Below are positions 32,753 through 44,817 of a DNA stretch of 64,000 nucleotides, piece after piece. The notes beneath the pieces are model-generated. The model did not search any database. It was not told the origin of the DNA and was given only the letters and a program-made list of their open reading frames with translations. The first letter of the stretch is position 1. Each line of letters begins with the position of its first letter. A program made the translations under genes and the position numbers. The stretch lies in NCBI GenBank assembly GCA_029204225.1, contig CM055103.1:48551958-48615957 (forward strand), given 5' to 3'. This stretch comes from Diphasiastrum complanatum. Its lineage: Eukaryota > Streptophyta > Lycopodiopsida > Lycopodiales > Lycopodiaceae.

Positions 32753-33049
32753 TGTGCAAGACGAAGACGTATCTGTTTCTGAAAGCAAAAATTTCTGCTA
32801 TTCCTAAAAAGCTTCAAGCTCATGCAGCTCAAATCCCAACCAAATCAGAGCTTAAAGGCGATTTCCCCGCATTCTTAAGATCCACATCTTCAACATGAAG
32901 GAGCTGAAATTATATGCATGAAGCGATCTAACAATAAGCTGCTGCTATGCATAAATTCAACCTCACACAAAAAAATCAAATTCACAGAGAGAGACAAAAG
33001 CCTTGAGCAACAGTTTGCATTTTGCCAAAGCCATAAAAGATAAGATAGT

Positions 33050-33092
33050 GTGTGTGTAGTGAGTGAGTGAGTGAGTGAGTGTGTGTGTGTCC
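33050..33092. repeat. GTGA / GT microsatellite
   Basis: 'gtgagtgagtgagtgagtga' flanked by (GT)n lies about 300 bp upstream of the cyclin start codon, in its presumed 5' UTR or promoter. Confidence 0.9.
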
Positions 33093-35104
33093 AAGAGGGT
33101 CAAGAAAGAAAGAGTGTATGGAGGTAGCAGAACAGTTCGGCCGAGTCACTTGCTGCTGCATTCTTGCCATCTCACCATCTCACATGGCATGGCATGGTGC
33201 CCCATTTCTCTTTCACTTGACACTCTACTTAAATTAAAAGGTAGATTACTTATTATGGAATGGTCGGAATTAGGCCATTTTGCTCACTAAGGATTTTCGG
33301 AATTTTTTAGGCTCGGCCCGGATGAGCCTAATTTTTTTTGAAAATCTTTATCGGGAAGAATGGCCTCTGTCCGGCCTATTCCATTGCATAATGGGTACTC
33401 GGGTCTTTTTTTCAGAGGACCTTTATGAACTGTAATGAGCACTTGAATTTATGTTATCCAATCCCAAAAGGCCACGTGGCAGTCCGCAGTCAACTGAAAG
33501 TCAAAGGTAACAGAATGGGTAGGCGGCTGGCGCATGGAAGTGAGGATCAAGCAGAATGGGCAGGGTGGCTGGCGCGATGGAAGCGTGGAGAGGCAGCGCA
33601 AAGGCAGAGACAAATAATGGGTTTTAGTCTGTTCGCAAATGGGGCGGAATCAACATCGGGTATCCATTACGGTATTGGAGAATGGTTTTTTTTAAACCTT
33701 TGCACTCCCTAAAATGGCCATAATGTCAAGTGCTTTGATTTTTTCTTAGATCCTTGTAAATTTAGAACCAAAATTTTTAGGAGCATTTTTGTCATAATTT
33801 TTAAGTGAACAAAATCATCATGAAATGTGCATGTGGGACAACCACGACGGGCTGCCACATAGCAGCATACACATTCCGTGCAAAATGTCATTGGCTGTCT
33901 ACATGCATGTTCCGTCAAAAAACAATTGAATTTTGTTTTTATTTTGTGTAAAAAAAATGAAAAGACTAAAGAAATCTGAAATAAAAAACAAAACAAAAAC
34001 TTGAAAAAAAAAACGCGGAACAGAAACTGTGAAAAAAACCCAAAAAAAAAACAGTTTTTTTTTTAAAACAGAAACTGCTAAAAAAATGCCCCAAAAAAAA
34101 ATCTCTTCACTTGGCCATAATTGAATGGCCCCAAAGTTTTTTGATCGTTCTACCATGTGCAAAGCTCACTAAAAAAACTTTTCTCAAGCGTAAAAGGATT
34201 GTGTTAGGCATTTTAGATTATGGCTGAAAATATATCTATGGCCCATAGATTTCGACTTTTTACTAGGTGTAACGTGTTGTTACTAATTTTTTACTAACAT
34301 TTGATGGTGTAATGTGTCGCACGTCACTTTCAAAAAATGATACTCTAATTTACGTTTGATTTTATGGTCCATTTTCATAAAATACTCATTATAATTTTCT
34401 CATTGCATGATATAATCCACCACAAACATATGAAGTAAAATGCCGACACAGTCCTTTACGTCAATTATAAAAAAATAAACTTTATGTTTTCATTGATTAA
34501 AGATGGGAAAACCCATCCGAGTGCAAAGGAATGCATGTAAAAAGTATAAAGGCCATAAAGCAATAAAAGGACTCTCAATTGAAAGGCAAATTAGATATTA
34601 AAATAACGACGGGATCTATATATGACAGAAACACATATGACGAGATTTAATGTGCCCACATGAGCAAAAACACAAGGTCCCAAAGGACCTACATGACAAA
34701 CTAGCTACGCAATTTTGTCCCGATGCAAATCTAATAGGAATTTTAAAAGAAAGCGAATTGTATGCGATATTGATAGTTGAAGTATAGATGTTGCGAAGTT
34801 CCATCATTTTCTCGAATCTTAAAGTATAGTAGAGATTAACTGATGATTTTTCAAAACATACTAGAGATGATTTTTCAAATTATAGTAGAGATTAATTAAA
34901 GATTGATAGAATATTGCCCTACATGAAGGGCACTAAGTGTATAAGCCACTAGTTCGATTGCTTTATATGAAGAGACCAAGTGTATAGAGTCAAATTGGAG
35001 CAAAGAGCTTTGTCGTAAATTTCGTACTCGTCGTCATGCATGTGTTTGATGTCGTTGTGTTGTAGTTAAAAAGAAGTTGCATTTTGAAAAAGAATAGTAA
35101 ACCA
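33093..35104. other. Intergenic, no gene recognised
   Basis: The sequence is AT-rich. 33930-34120 is dominated by A runs and contains two copies of 'aacagaaactg' with an intervening 'cagtttttttt' that can pair with them. Around 34810-34910 the phrase 'tatagtagagattaa' is repeated. The sequence just right of 32752 should contain the cyclin promoter, but I cannot define elements. Confidence 0.55.
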
Positions 35105-35830
35105 TGGCCCAATGAGCACGCAATTAGAGTTGTAAATAAAATAAACTTACTTGGGCCTTGGAATTAAAATAAAACTAGAGGCCCAATGTCATTTTTAAAC
35201 TTAGAGATCACTTTTTAAAGTTGGGTCCAAATTGGGACTCACATGAATCTTGTGATTTCTAATGTACTTTTTGTAGATCCTTGGATCAATTTGGGTCCAA
35301 GATGAATGGATAGGATCATTGTGAATATTAGCCAATAAGATTGAGGGGCAAGGACCTTTCCCATTTTATAAAAAGCCACCATTTGTACACTATTTTCATG
35401 CTTAATGAGAAGAGAAAACTCTACAATTTTTGGAAGAGAAGCATCATTTGCTATTCACTACTTGCTATTGCTCTTGATTGTGTTTTCCATTGCTTTCTAT
35501 TTCCATGTTTATTGTTTGCCATAGTGAATGCTTTTCCATTAGCAAGCATAAGAAGCATTTGAGCTAACCTCCACCCTCACTCTCTATCTCCCTCTTTCTC
35601 TTCCCTTCTCAATCTCTTCTTCTCCATTCCTTCTCTTCATCCAAAACCATGGTGAATGTTAGTGTAGAGGAGTAGAGTTAAAGAGGAGTAGTATAGTGGT
35701 GAGTAGTATTAAGGGATAAAGTAGGAAATTAACTGAAAGTAGCATCTATGCATAGTTAGGCACCTATCCAGTGATCTAACCTTTGTTGACAGGCGGAAGG
35801 GCTATACTACGAGAGATCTTCGACCCCACA
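35105..35830 (+). repeat. LTR-like unit with TATA box and CT-rich leader
   Basis: 'cccaatgagcacgca' at about 35108 is the same phrase as at 17338. TATA-like 'tttataaaaag' is at about 35366, and CT-rich sequence runs 35575-35640. It ends near 'ctatactacgagag', similar to 'ctatactacaatcg' at 18100. The Copia remnant begins directly after it. Confidence 0.5.
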
Positions 35831-35838
35831 AAGAGCCT

Positions 35839-36960
35839 TCAATGGGTAATGCCAGGATTAGCCATATATTGGCTGAGTGAGCTTACTGCAAAAGAGATAT
35901 CTGGTCTTGTACAGACCATTGCATACATGAGAGATCCAAGTATCGATCGATAAGGATACTCTCTCATATGCTCCCCTTCTTGCTTGGTCTGGGGACATTG
36001 GTCCTTTGGTGAGTGAGCTAATTTACAATTCATTAGATTGTATATGTTAAGAACATTGTGAAGATACCTCTGTTGAGTGATGTAAATCAGTTGTCTCGCT
36101 CTGTCTCTGTGGATCTGAATGTCTAGACAAAAGTGAGCTTCACCCAGATCAATCATGTCAGACTTTGAAAACAACATCTGTTTAGAATCCTTGACCAAAT
36201 TGGTACTGTTGCTGAAGAGCAACGTATCATCCACGTATAAGGTGATGATAATGAAGGATTGCTGCACTGACTTGGAATAGACGTTGCAATCAGCAGTGCT
36301 TGGTTTGAATCCTTATTTGATGAGAAATGTGTTGATCCTCTAAAACCAAGCTTTGGCATATTGTTTCAAGCCGTAAAGTGCTTTGTGGAGTTTACAGACA
36401 TGATTCGTCATACCTTCCAGAACGTATCCTTCGGGCTGAAGATGTCTTCTTGTATAACTCCATTCAGCATAAGATAGGAGTGCTCGAATCGACGAATGCT
36501 TGACTACTGGACTGAAAGTCTCGATGTAGTCATCCTTGGGGATCTAAGTGAATCCTCATGCTACCAAATTTGTCTTCCTTTGATCAATTGCTTCGTTGGC
36601 ATTGTATTTGATCTTAAAGATCCATTTGCAGTCAATAATATTGCAGCCAATAGGAGACCACATCTGGTTCTTGATCAGAGAGGAATACTCTCTATCCATG
36701 GCTTCTCTCTAGAGATCAGAGTTTGGTTGGCTGAGTGTTTCTTTGACTGTCATTGCTTCCTGTATCAAGAGAGATGCAGACTCAGAAGTATACCTTGTGG
36801 GCTGTGTGCGCACTCGGCTTGATCTTCTGGGAGGATTTGACTGATGAACCACTCCTAGGACTTGTTGCTAGGTAGCAGCAACGTCTTCGTCTGATTCCTG
36901 TCAAATAGTGGGTCGACAATGGACACGCCTGAGCCAGAAGCTCAGGCAGTCGTGTCAATG
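35839..36960 (-). mobile_element. Ty1/Copia reverse transcriptase remnant
   Basis: On the minus strand, from about 36960: a basic linker ('PRRSSRVRTQPTRY'), 'EAMDREYSSLIKNQMW', 'CKWIFKIKYNANEA', 'ETFSPVVKHSSIRALL', 'LHKALYGLKQYAKAW', then the active site YVDDTLLFS and 'RQLIYITQQRYLHNVLNIYN' down to 'YRSILGSLMYAMVCTRPDI'. Several stops and frameshifts occur upstream of 36267. The last segment is nearly identical in wording to the tail of the 9.8-12.7 kb Copia, so the two belong to one family. RNase H and integrase are missing. Confidence 0.88.
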
Positions 36961-38325
36961 GCAAGTCTCTTGGAGAAATATCCTAGCCTTTGATGTCGAC
37001 GAACAGCAACTGGAAGACCAAAGGGAGGTCGAAACAACAAGGTACAAACAAGAAGACCTGTGTGAGATGCAAAAGAGATAGACATACAGTAGATACCTGC
37101 TGGCTCAATCCCAAGATTGAGTGTATCCATTGCCATAAAAAGGGTCACGCAGCTATGGATTGCCGCCAGAACCCAAGGAACAAATCAGCACAGAACAGAT
37201 AGGAGAACAACAATAGTTCATCCTATGTTGAGTAGCCCGAGAGCTCAAAGATGGGCGAAGAAAGAATGAACAAAAGTTGTTCGATCGCCTACATCTGTGA
37301 AGATGTGTGCGCAACATCAACGTCTGACACACATGAGGTGATTCTAGATTCAGAAGCCATTTCACACTTTGTGACATCAAGACAAATCATGTCTGCTTTC
37401 AGAAGTGCAGGTCCCTCAAGATTCATAGTTCTTGGAGATGGATCTAGACATCAAGTGAACAGTATTGATTCACTATGGCTCAACACCAACGGCAGAGACA
37501 GACGACTTGAAGACGTTCTGTTTGTGCCTACTCTACAACAAGTCTTGCTCTCTGTAGCAAGAATACTAGATGCAGGGATGCGTGTGACGTTTTCTAACGA
37601 AGCATGCAATGTGATTGACACCAGTACCAGTACTCTCATTGCTCAAGACAAAAGGAAAGATAATCTATATCATTAAAGGTACGCCTACCTGAAGATCAGG
37701 TGCATGAGACTTATGACGACTCGCCAGACACTCTGTGGCATAGAAGACTCTACCACATGAACTCAATGGCACTTTACCAGGCAAGTCATCATGGAGCGAT
37801 AACAGGGGTCAGCATCTCGAATGCAACCAGTTTGACCACATGTGATGCATGTTTGAAAGGCAAGATGTCGTGCACTCCATTCGTCAAAGACTCCTACAGA
37901 ACGCCAAAGATTTTGGAGCTAGTGCATTCTAACATCTGTGGACCATTCAACGTGATCTCAGTAGGAGGTTCGAAATATTATATAACCTTCATTGATGATT
38001 ATAGCAAATTTGACAAAGTGTACTTTATTTAGAATAAATCTGAAGCGCTCGATAAATTCATAGAATATGTGAATTGGGCAAAGAGATGTACAAGCAGCAA
38101 GGTGAAGCAGATCAGAACAGATCGAGGTGGCGAATATATCTCGAATTGCTTTGCTGGCTTTTGCAATGATCATGGTATCATTCACAGAAGAACTGCAGCC
38201 TACACACCGCAACACAATGGCATTGCTGAACGAAAGAACAGGCCCCTAATGGAAGCAACCAGATGCATAATGGCCTACTCGAAGGCTCCAAGGGCATTGT
38301 GGGCTTGCAAGGATCATTAGCTCAG
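36961..38325 (+). mobile_element. Ty1/Copia gag-protease-integrase remnant
   Basis: Two knuckle-like motifs stand close together near 37060-37160 ('CVRCKRDRHTVDTC' and 'CIHCHKKGHAAMDC'). Protease follows in degenerate form ('EVILDSEAISHFVTS', Asp-Ser-Glu in place of Asp-Ser-Gly). GAG-pre-integrase has 'LWHRRLYHMNSMALYQA' and 'CDACLKGKM'. The integrase core keeps 'YITFIDDYSKF', 'IRTDRGGEYIS' and 'TPQHNGIAERKN'. It stops at 38320 with RT missing. Lesions are a TAG near 37201, a frameshift near 37676 and a TAG at 38032. Confidence 0.88.
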
Positions 38326-38701
38326 AATAAACCAAGTGCACTCTTGATGGTGGTCACCAGAGCACAAAAGCAAAAAGAACCAGTAGTGGATCCAGTACCT
38401 GCTGATTCTATACCATTGAACGATACACCAACAACATCGGGAGTCTATCCAAATCTTAATGTAGAAAAACAAAGATATCAGGATATGAGACAGTGGATTA
38501 AACATCTACAAAAAGAAGAGGAACTTGAAGCTGCTAAAGTAACAGCTAAAGTTCGATCTTCACCATTGCAGCCTCCAAGAAATTTACATATGGATATGAA
38601 TGATTAATTACATCATCATGAAGAACCCTTGAAGATGACTGAACCGGAAGCACCGCATACAGAATTGCTCATGAACATTTTGTCTAGCAAGCAATATCTC
38701 A

Positions 38702-41164
38702 TTGGGAGAGTTCCTAAAGTTGGTGCCAAAAGCAAAAGAAGTCTTAGCGCAAAAGTTAGCTCAAGAAGAACCAGAAGTCCATCAGGAGCCACTTTTTTGT
38801 GCTAGATTTGAAGAATCTAACGATGTACTCCATGTTGGAGCCACTTGGGAAAGTGAACAAAAGAATATCACTCTGCCGATACAACATAGACAACTTCCTA
38901 AAGAAGCAGCCGTGATAGATGGCGGTTCAGGAGTTAACCTGATTTCTACAAGGCTATGTGCAAAATGGGGCCTTACAAAGATCAAACCTGCTACTTTTGC
39001 TATTAAGCTAGCTGATCAAACGATAGTTCGTCCACGAGGAATGGTGGAAGATATACTTGTCAGGATTGCAGAAGTACAGTTTGTCATTACTTTCGTCGTG
39101 ATGGACTTACCAGAAGCGCCAAATGTCTACCGAGTCCTATTAGAACACCCATGGTTACGAGTTGCACAAGTAATTCATAAGTGGGGCACCAAAAAAATCA
39201 CTTTTGAAAATTGTGAATGTGCAGTTAAAGTTGATCCTACGACTTGGACTATCAAACCAGTGGTTCAGAAAGAAGATGTTGATTCATCAACAACGGATCA
39301 CACTTGTGATCGACTAGAGAAAAAATTGGGAGTTCACTACGATTCTCAAACGAATACTATCAATTGGAATGAAGCTCTTGCAACAATTGATTATACAGCA
39401 GGATATATGTGTCAACAAGATATTCAATCAGAGTTGAGCGAGATTTCCTTATTAGATCGAACTTTGGATACACCAATCACATTTCCACTAAATGTGCTAA
39501 ATGTAGCCTGGATATCAACAGAACCTATACCAGATCCAATTGAGGATGATCTCATACCAGTGAGCCATGCCTTGACTTATGATGGCAATGCAGAACTTAC
39601 GGATGAGCAAATTTTAGATCATATGGATCCGACCAGATTTGGAGTGCGTAATGTTCCCGATGAACCAACAATCAAACCGCCCAAAGCAGTTATATTGAAG
39701 GGAGACAGAATCACAGGTTTGATGACGAAGAAACAAGCTAAGCAACATTATAATATAGTCCTAAAGTGGGAAAATCCCCCTCAGAAGATTGATTCAATGG
39801 AAGTGCCACCTTTATTGAATAAAGGCAAAGGAAAAGTCAAGAATGATTCTTCAAGACAGACTTCCAGCAAGACATCATCATCTAGGAAGTCTTCACCTGT
39901 GAAGAAAGAATAATCATCTCAAAAGTCATCACCTCCACGATCAGTTCCTGCTAAGAAGGCTAAACGAAGATCCAAGACAAGTCCTTTCGAAAAAGAACAA
40001 GCAAATGTAGTCCAACATGATATGCCAGAGCATTTTAAAAGTTATACATTGGATGATGTGGTTATTATGTTACCTAAAGCACATCATGAACTTAAAGAAC
40101 ACATACCGGAATCTAAAGAGGTTTATGATGGCCCAGCTAGGACGCAACCAATGAATTTTGCCGATCCAGGAGAATCGAAAAAGATTGTACAAGTGGGATC
40201 ACAACTTATTCTTGAACAGTATCAAGCACTCAGCTTGTTGCTTATTAAGTATCAAGATTGCTTTGCATGGACTTATCAAGATTTGAAGGGTATTCTGACA
40301 TCAATGATTGAACATACCATACCTTTAGTACCTGATGCAGTTCCAAAGGTTACAAAGTTCTATCGCTGTAATCCTAATGTGGCAAATCTGATAAAGAAAG
40401 AACTTCGGAGATTGCTTGACGCTGATTTCATTTATGAGATCGAGCACACTGAATGGATTTCACCGATTGTCATTGTTCTTAAGAAACATGGAAAATTGAG
40501 GATTTGTGTGAATCTCAAAGCATTGAATAAAGTGACATGGAAGGATCACTTTCTGTTGCCTTTTATTGAAAGCATTTTGGATCGCCTTACTGGAGTGGAA
40601 GCTTATAGTTTCCTGGATGGATTTAGTGCTTACAACCAAGTTAAGATTGCACCTGCCAATCGCCACAAAACTGCTTTTGCAACAGAATGGGACACCTATG
40701 CTCTCAAAGTAATGCCATTTGGACTCTGTAATGCACCAAGTTCATTCCAAAGAGTAATGCAATTTGCTTTTAAAGATTATCTACAAAAATTTCTTGAAAT
40801 TTACTTGGACGACTTGGGAGTTCATAGTACAGATACAAACCATCAGGATCGATTGGAGAAAGTATTTGAAAGATGCCACAAATATCAGATTTCTCTAAAT
40901 CCGGAAAAATGCCAGATATGGGTTTCGCACGGAGTTGTGCTTGGACATGTGATATCAAGACATGGTATTGCCACAGATTATTCTAAGATCAAAGTTATTG
41001 TGGAAAAAATTGCCACCGCTAGCAACAATTCGAGGACTTTATGTGTTTATGGGTCATGCAAACTACTATTGAATTTTTATTATCTTCTTTGCGGATTTAG
41101 CACGACCTATATACAAACTAACTATTGTTCCTATTTGGACAGTAGAGGCGTTAGAAGTCTTTGA
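38702..41164 (+). pseudogene. Gypsy protease and reverse transcriptase frame with one in-frame stop
   Basis: The protease centre reads 'AAVIDGGSGVNLIS': the usual D-S/T-G is D-G-G here. A long acidic linker and a Lys/Ser-rich stretch follow, with a TAA at 39911. RT begins near 40300 with 'HTIPLVPDAVP', then 'LRICVNLKALNKVT', 'SFLDGFSAYNQVKIA', 'MPFGLCNAPSSFQRVM' and the active site YLDDLGV. The frame is lost after 'DYSKIKVIVEKI'. The wording differs from the other three Gypsy pols in the window, so it is a separate lineage. Confidence 0.88.
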
Positions 41165-42513
41165 AAAGTTAAAAAAAGAATTAACTTCAGCACCAATCCT
41201 GCGTTCTCCAGATTGGACGATAGAGTTTCATGTTTATACGAATGCCTCAATATACGCCATTGGATCAGTTTTGACGAAGCCAGGTGACTATAAGAAGGAT
41301 TATCATATACGATTTGCAAGCAGACAACTTACAGATCCAGAAAAGAATTATTCAACAACAACACGTGAAGTGCTAGCCATGAGTTTTTTGTTCGAAAATT
41401 TTGTCACTACCTCATGGAAACACACTTTGCATTTTATACGGATCATCAACCGTTACTTTATTTGGTAAACAAGACATGCAATATTGGACGTATTGCAAGA
41501 TGGTTATTATTATTGACTGAATTTGACTTTCGGATTATGGTTCGGAAGGAAAAGCAACATTATCTAGCTGATCATGTTTCGGGAATTGAATCCGCACCAG
41601 TTAATACTGAAGTGGATGATGAACTGCCAGATGCCGCGTTGTTCTATGTTGAAGTAGTACCTGAGTGGGCGGTAGATACTGTTGAGTACCTGATGCTAGG
41701 ACAACTGAATGATTCTTTGACAAAAATACAAAAGAGATAATTGATTCATAAGGCTCAACCTTATCAATTAACTGTAGGACAATTGTACCGTCGTGGATCA
41801 GATTATAATTTACGAAGGTGTGTTTTACCATATGAAGTACCAGATTTAATCATGTTTTCACATGATGGCATGGGTGGAGGACACTTCTCTACAGATATTA
41901 TTGTTCGCAAACTTTTGCAATCCAATTGTTGGTGGCCTACGCTTCATAAGGACACAAAATTTTTTATTCAAACATGTGATGTTTGCCAGTGAGCACGACA
42001 GCCTACTCGACAGAATTATGAACCCTTGCATCCGGTTTTATCGCAAGCACCGTTTGAAAAATGGGGATTGGATTATGTTGGTCCTATCTTAGGCCTGATA
42101 CATTATCGTCGCAACTGATTATATGACCAAGTGGGTTGAAGCCAAAGCTGTCAAAGTGGCTGATGCGAAATCTACGGCCAAGTTTCTATATGAAAATATT
42201 ATAATCAGATTTGGATGTCTGATCGAAATTGTCAGTGACCGGGATACACACTTTGTTCATCAAACATTAAAGTGTTTACTAGAAGATTTTTTCGTTATAC
42301 ATAGATTTAGTACTCCCTACTATCTCAGAGGGAATGGCCAAGCTGAATCTTCCAATAAGATTCTCTGCACCATTTTGACAAAGACAGTTGAAGCAAGTCG
42401 GTCCGATTGGGAACAAAAATTGTATGCAGCATTATGGGCATTCAGAACCCCTTACAAAAATAGTACAAATCAAACACCTTTTCAATTGGTTTATGGTCAA
42501 GATGTTGTTATGT
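41165..42513 (+). pseudogene. Gypsy RNase H and integrase, in several frames
   Basis: RNase H is recognised by 'EFHVYTNASIYAIGSVLT' (the first catalytic Asp appears as Asn), 'FASRQLTDPEKNYSTTTRE' and 'FYTDHQPLLYLVNK'. The integrase finger has 'HDGMGGGHFSTDII' with 'CDVCQ'. The core has 'MTKWVEAKAVKV', 'IVSDRDTHF' and 'GNGQAESSNK'. The reading breaks off at about 42513. Confidence 0.85.
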
Positions 42514-42744
42514 CAATATATTTTTTAATTTTATTTGTTTTTCAATTTTTTGTTTTCAGTATTTAATTTGCTGACTCTTTTGGAAAAAGACATATTAAAA
42601 AACCAAAAAAAAAAAAAAGCAAAAAAATTAGGAAAGACTGATGAGCAAAAGTCAGGAAGTCATCAGCATAAGAAAAAGAAAGCACAGTATTTTTTTATGG
42701 ACAATGACTTAGAAAATCACTGATTTGGACAGATTTGGCCTAAT

Positions 42745-43085
42745 ACAGTACCAGAAACCTTCATTGAGCTCTCAGACTGTACATCCACCCTTGATTTATC
42801 TAAATTGAGGTGGACGAAGGTTCCTGACAAGAGAAAATCCAATTTTTGAGTCAGGCGAATGTTCAGTGATATGCCATTCTGGGAACCTTCGCCAAGCATC
42901 ATAACCTCATCATGAACCTTCGCCGACCTGCTAGATGATCTTAAAATGTCAAAATTAGGTTGTTCATAGATTCAGATTGTGAAAAAATGCATTTATGACA
43001 GTACCTGGGCGAAGGTTCATCTTTCGCCAGCCCTGGAAAACGTTCGCTTGATAGGTTTAGATTCCTAGAAACCTTCGCCGAGATT
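42745..43085. repeat. Cluster of 'gaaccttcgcc' motifs on both strands
   Basis: Occurrences are near 42755 ('aaccttcattga'), 42812 ('cgaaggttcc'), 42885 ('aaccttcgccaa'), 42914 ('aaccttcgccga'), 43010 ('cgaaggttcatctttcgcc') and 43070 ('aaccttcgccga'). Direct and inverted copies alternate, which would allow pairing in RNA or binding by a dimeric factor. Confidence 0.75.
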
Positions 43086-43308
43086 TTTATAGCCTATTTT
43101 TACAGTACTGCACATGCCTGCAAATTTTTGTTCAGAACTGATCAGGCAAACTACTATTCAGTGTAATGGCCCACCAAAATCACCTGTAAGTTGGCTGAAT
43201 TCGATTCATTCCTCACTTGTGCTAGTGAAGCTCTTGCGAATTTTTCTTGCGACCAAAGCCTTCCAAATTTTCTGCATTGCCTTCTAATACACTTTCACGC
43301 GTTTATAA

Positions 43309-43313
43309 TTCCT
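43309..43313 (+). repeat. Target-site duplication TTCCT (left)
   Basis: Five bases directly before the LTR start TGTGAA; repeated at 47241-47245. Confidence 0.85.
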
Positions 43314-44013
43314 TGTGAAAAATTGCCAAAAATTGGCAAATCTAGCTTGATCAAAGACCATGTAGAACATTGTAAATATTGTGTATAATTGGGTTCCACA
43401 CATGTAAGGCCAAGACGCCACGTGGAAACCCACTCCTAATATAGGTTAGGTCAAGTCAAGAGAGTTGGTCATGTCTATTTGGTGGTCATCCCTACTTTAT
43501 AGGACCTACACCTAAGTTTAAGGTGAAAATTTGACCAACTAGCTACCTACCAAGCATAAATCTAGGAAATAGACTAGGGTTTCATTTTAGGTAAAGGAGA
43601 GTGAGTTAACTTCCTTATTACATGCTGGAAATCCACCTAACTACAAGAAGGAAGTCGAATTTGCTATGTATTCCCTCTCTCCATAGTGAGAAGATAGAAT
43701 ATTCTTGGAGCTCATTGGCAATCTCAAGTTAGTTCACTATGTACATTGAGTTTTTGTGATCCAAATGAAACCAAATCAATTTATACTTGTTTCTTAGGTT
43801 TAAGGCCATACTACAGCCTGTACTACACACGTGTGGGCTCGTATGTCAATGTTGATCAATGGTTTTGATTGATAATGCTTGTTGTTTGTCAAATTGCCAA
43901 TCTAGATCAACTTTTTTGTGTCTAGTTTTTTGATAGATTGTTAAGCAAGCATCCAATCACTCTTGTGGATCTTTTGTAGATCCATTTATGGTCCTAAAGT
44001 ACAGTACTTTTAA
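43314..44013 (+). repeat. 5' LTR of the gag-only Copia
   Basis: 700 bp beginning TGTGAAAAATTGCC, with an inverted 'ttgccaaaaattggcaa' near its start. The end reads 'tactttta' against 'tactttca' in the other LTR. Confidence 0.92.
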
Positions 44014-44450
44014 TGGTATCAGTGCCAAGTACAAGAGCATAAGCCATTGATCTAATGCAAATCCATTTTTAGCAAGTTTTGGTGCTAAAAACTAGTATTG
44101 AGAGGGCAAGCTAGAATCTTGATTTTGGTGAGGAGATTTAATCCCAAACTTGGTAGGGGTCCAAATCCCTACTGTTCACATGTGTGGGCACCTCTGAACC
44201 TGCATTTAATGCATGGTATTCATTTGATCCAGAAAAATTCAATTTGTGAGCTGTTGGTGTAATTTTTGGTGGAGATCCCAAGATAATCTACCAAGATCAT
44301 TTGCCATTGATTAGATTTGAATTTGATTCATGGAATCTAATTAATCTAGGCTGAGTTCAGTCCTATTAAGGTTAAAAACAGGTCTTGAAAGTACACCAAG
44401 AAGGAAGAAAGAGATTAAGTCATTTTTTGGTCCAAAAATAGCCAAAATTG

Positions 44451-44797
44451 GCAAGATTTGATTGTAAGTAGATTTCACATCATCTTATCTTCATTACAAC
44501 TTTGTGAGGGAGTGCTAGAACTGAGATTATAAGTCCATTTGTTGGATTAGAAATCTAATTGGAGTGAAACACTACAAGAGAGAGACCTTAGTGAGTTTCT
44601 AGAGACAATCAAATCCATTTCTTGGCAAGATTTGTTTGAAAGTAGTTTTCACTTCATCTTATCTTCATTCCAACTTTGTGAGGGAGTGATAGAACTGTGA
44701 TTACAGGTCCATTTGTTGGATTAGAAATCAAATTTGAGTGAAACATTGCAAGTGTGAGACCTTTGTGAGTTTCAAGTCAATCAAATCTATTTCTTGT
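44451..44797 (+). repeat. 174-bp tandem duplication in the gag-only Copia leader
   Basis: Units are at 44451-44624 and 44625-44797. Both run from 'gcaagatttg' through 'caactttgtgagggagtg' and 'tccatttgttggattagaaa' to 'atttcttg'. The second unit ends about 20 bp before the gag start codon. Confidence 0.9.
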
Positions 44798-44817
44798 TTG
44801 TAGAAGTCACTAGTAAG

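Larger units (their letters stand above)
38330..42515 (+). mobile_element. Ty3/Gypsy pol, mildly degenerate, truncated in integrase
   Basis: The order is gag tail (38344-38610), protease, RT, RNase H, and integrase HHCC and core. It ends abruptly after 'FQLVYGQDVVMS' at about 42513, where the rest of integrase should follow. Lesions are few: a TAA at 39911 with coding continuing in the same frame, a frameshift near 41030, one near 41400, stops near 41738 and 41990, and a frame change before 42123. No LTR was found on either side. Confidence 0.9.
42516..43313 (+). mobile_element. Left part of an unidentified element (5' of the nested Copia)
   Basis: It starts at the abrupt end of the Gypsy integrase with T-rich sequence and an A-rich run near 42600. 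It then holds about six 'aaccttcgcc' type motifs in both orientations (42740-43080). It ends in the TTCCT target site at 43309-43313 and is continued on the other side of the Copia from 47246. The class of this element is not recognised. Confidence 0.5.

Noticed and set aside
32466-32898. Plus-strand ORFs opposite cyclin exon 1
   Set aside because: They are antisense shadows; the minus-strand frame has motifs, splice sites and phase agreement.
33930-34120. Possible miniature inverted-repeat transposon in the A-rich region
   Set aside because: Short 'aacagaaactg' repeats exist, but no clear terminal inverted repeats with a target duplication could be defined.
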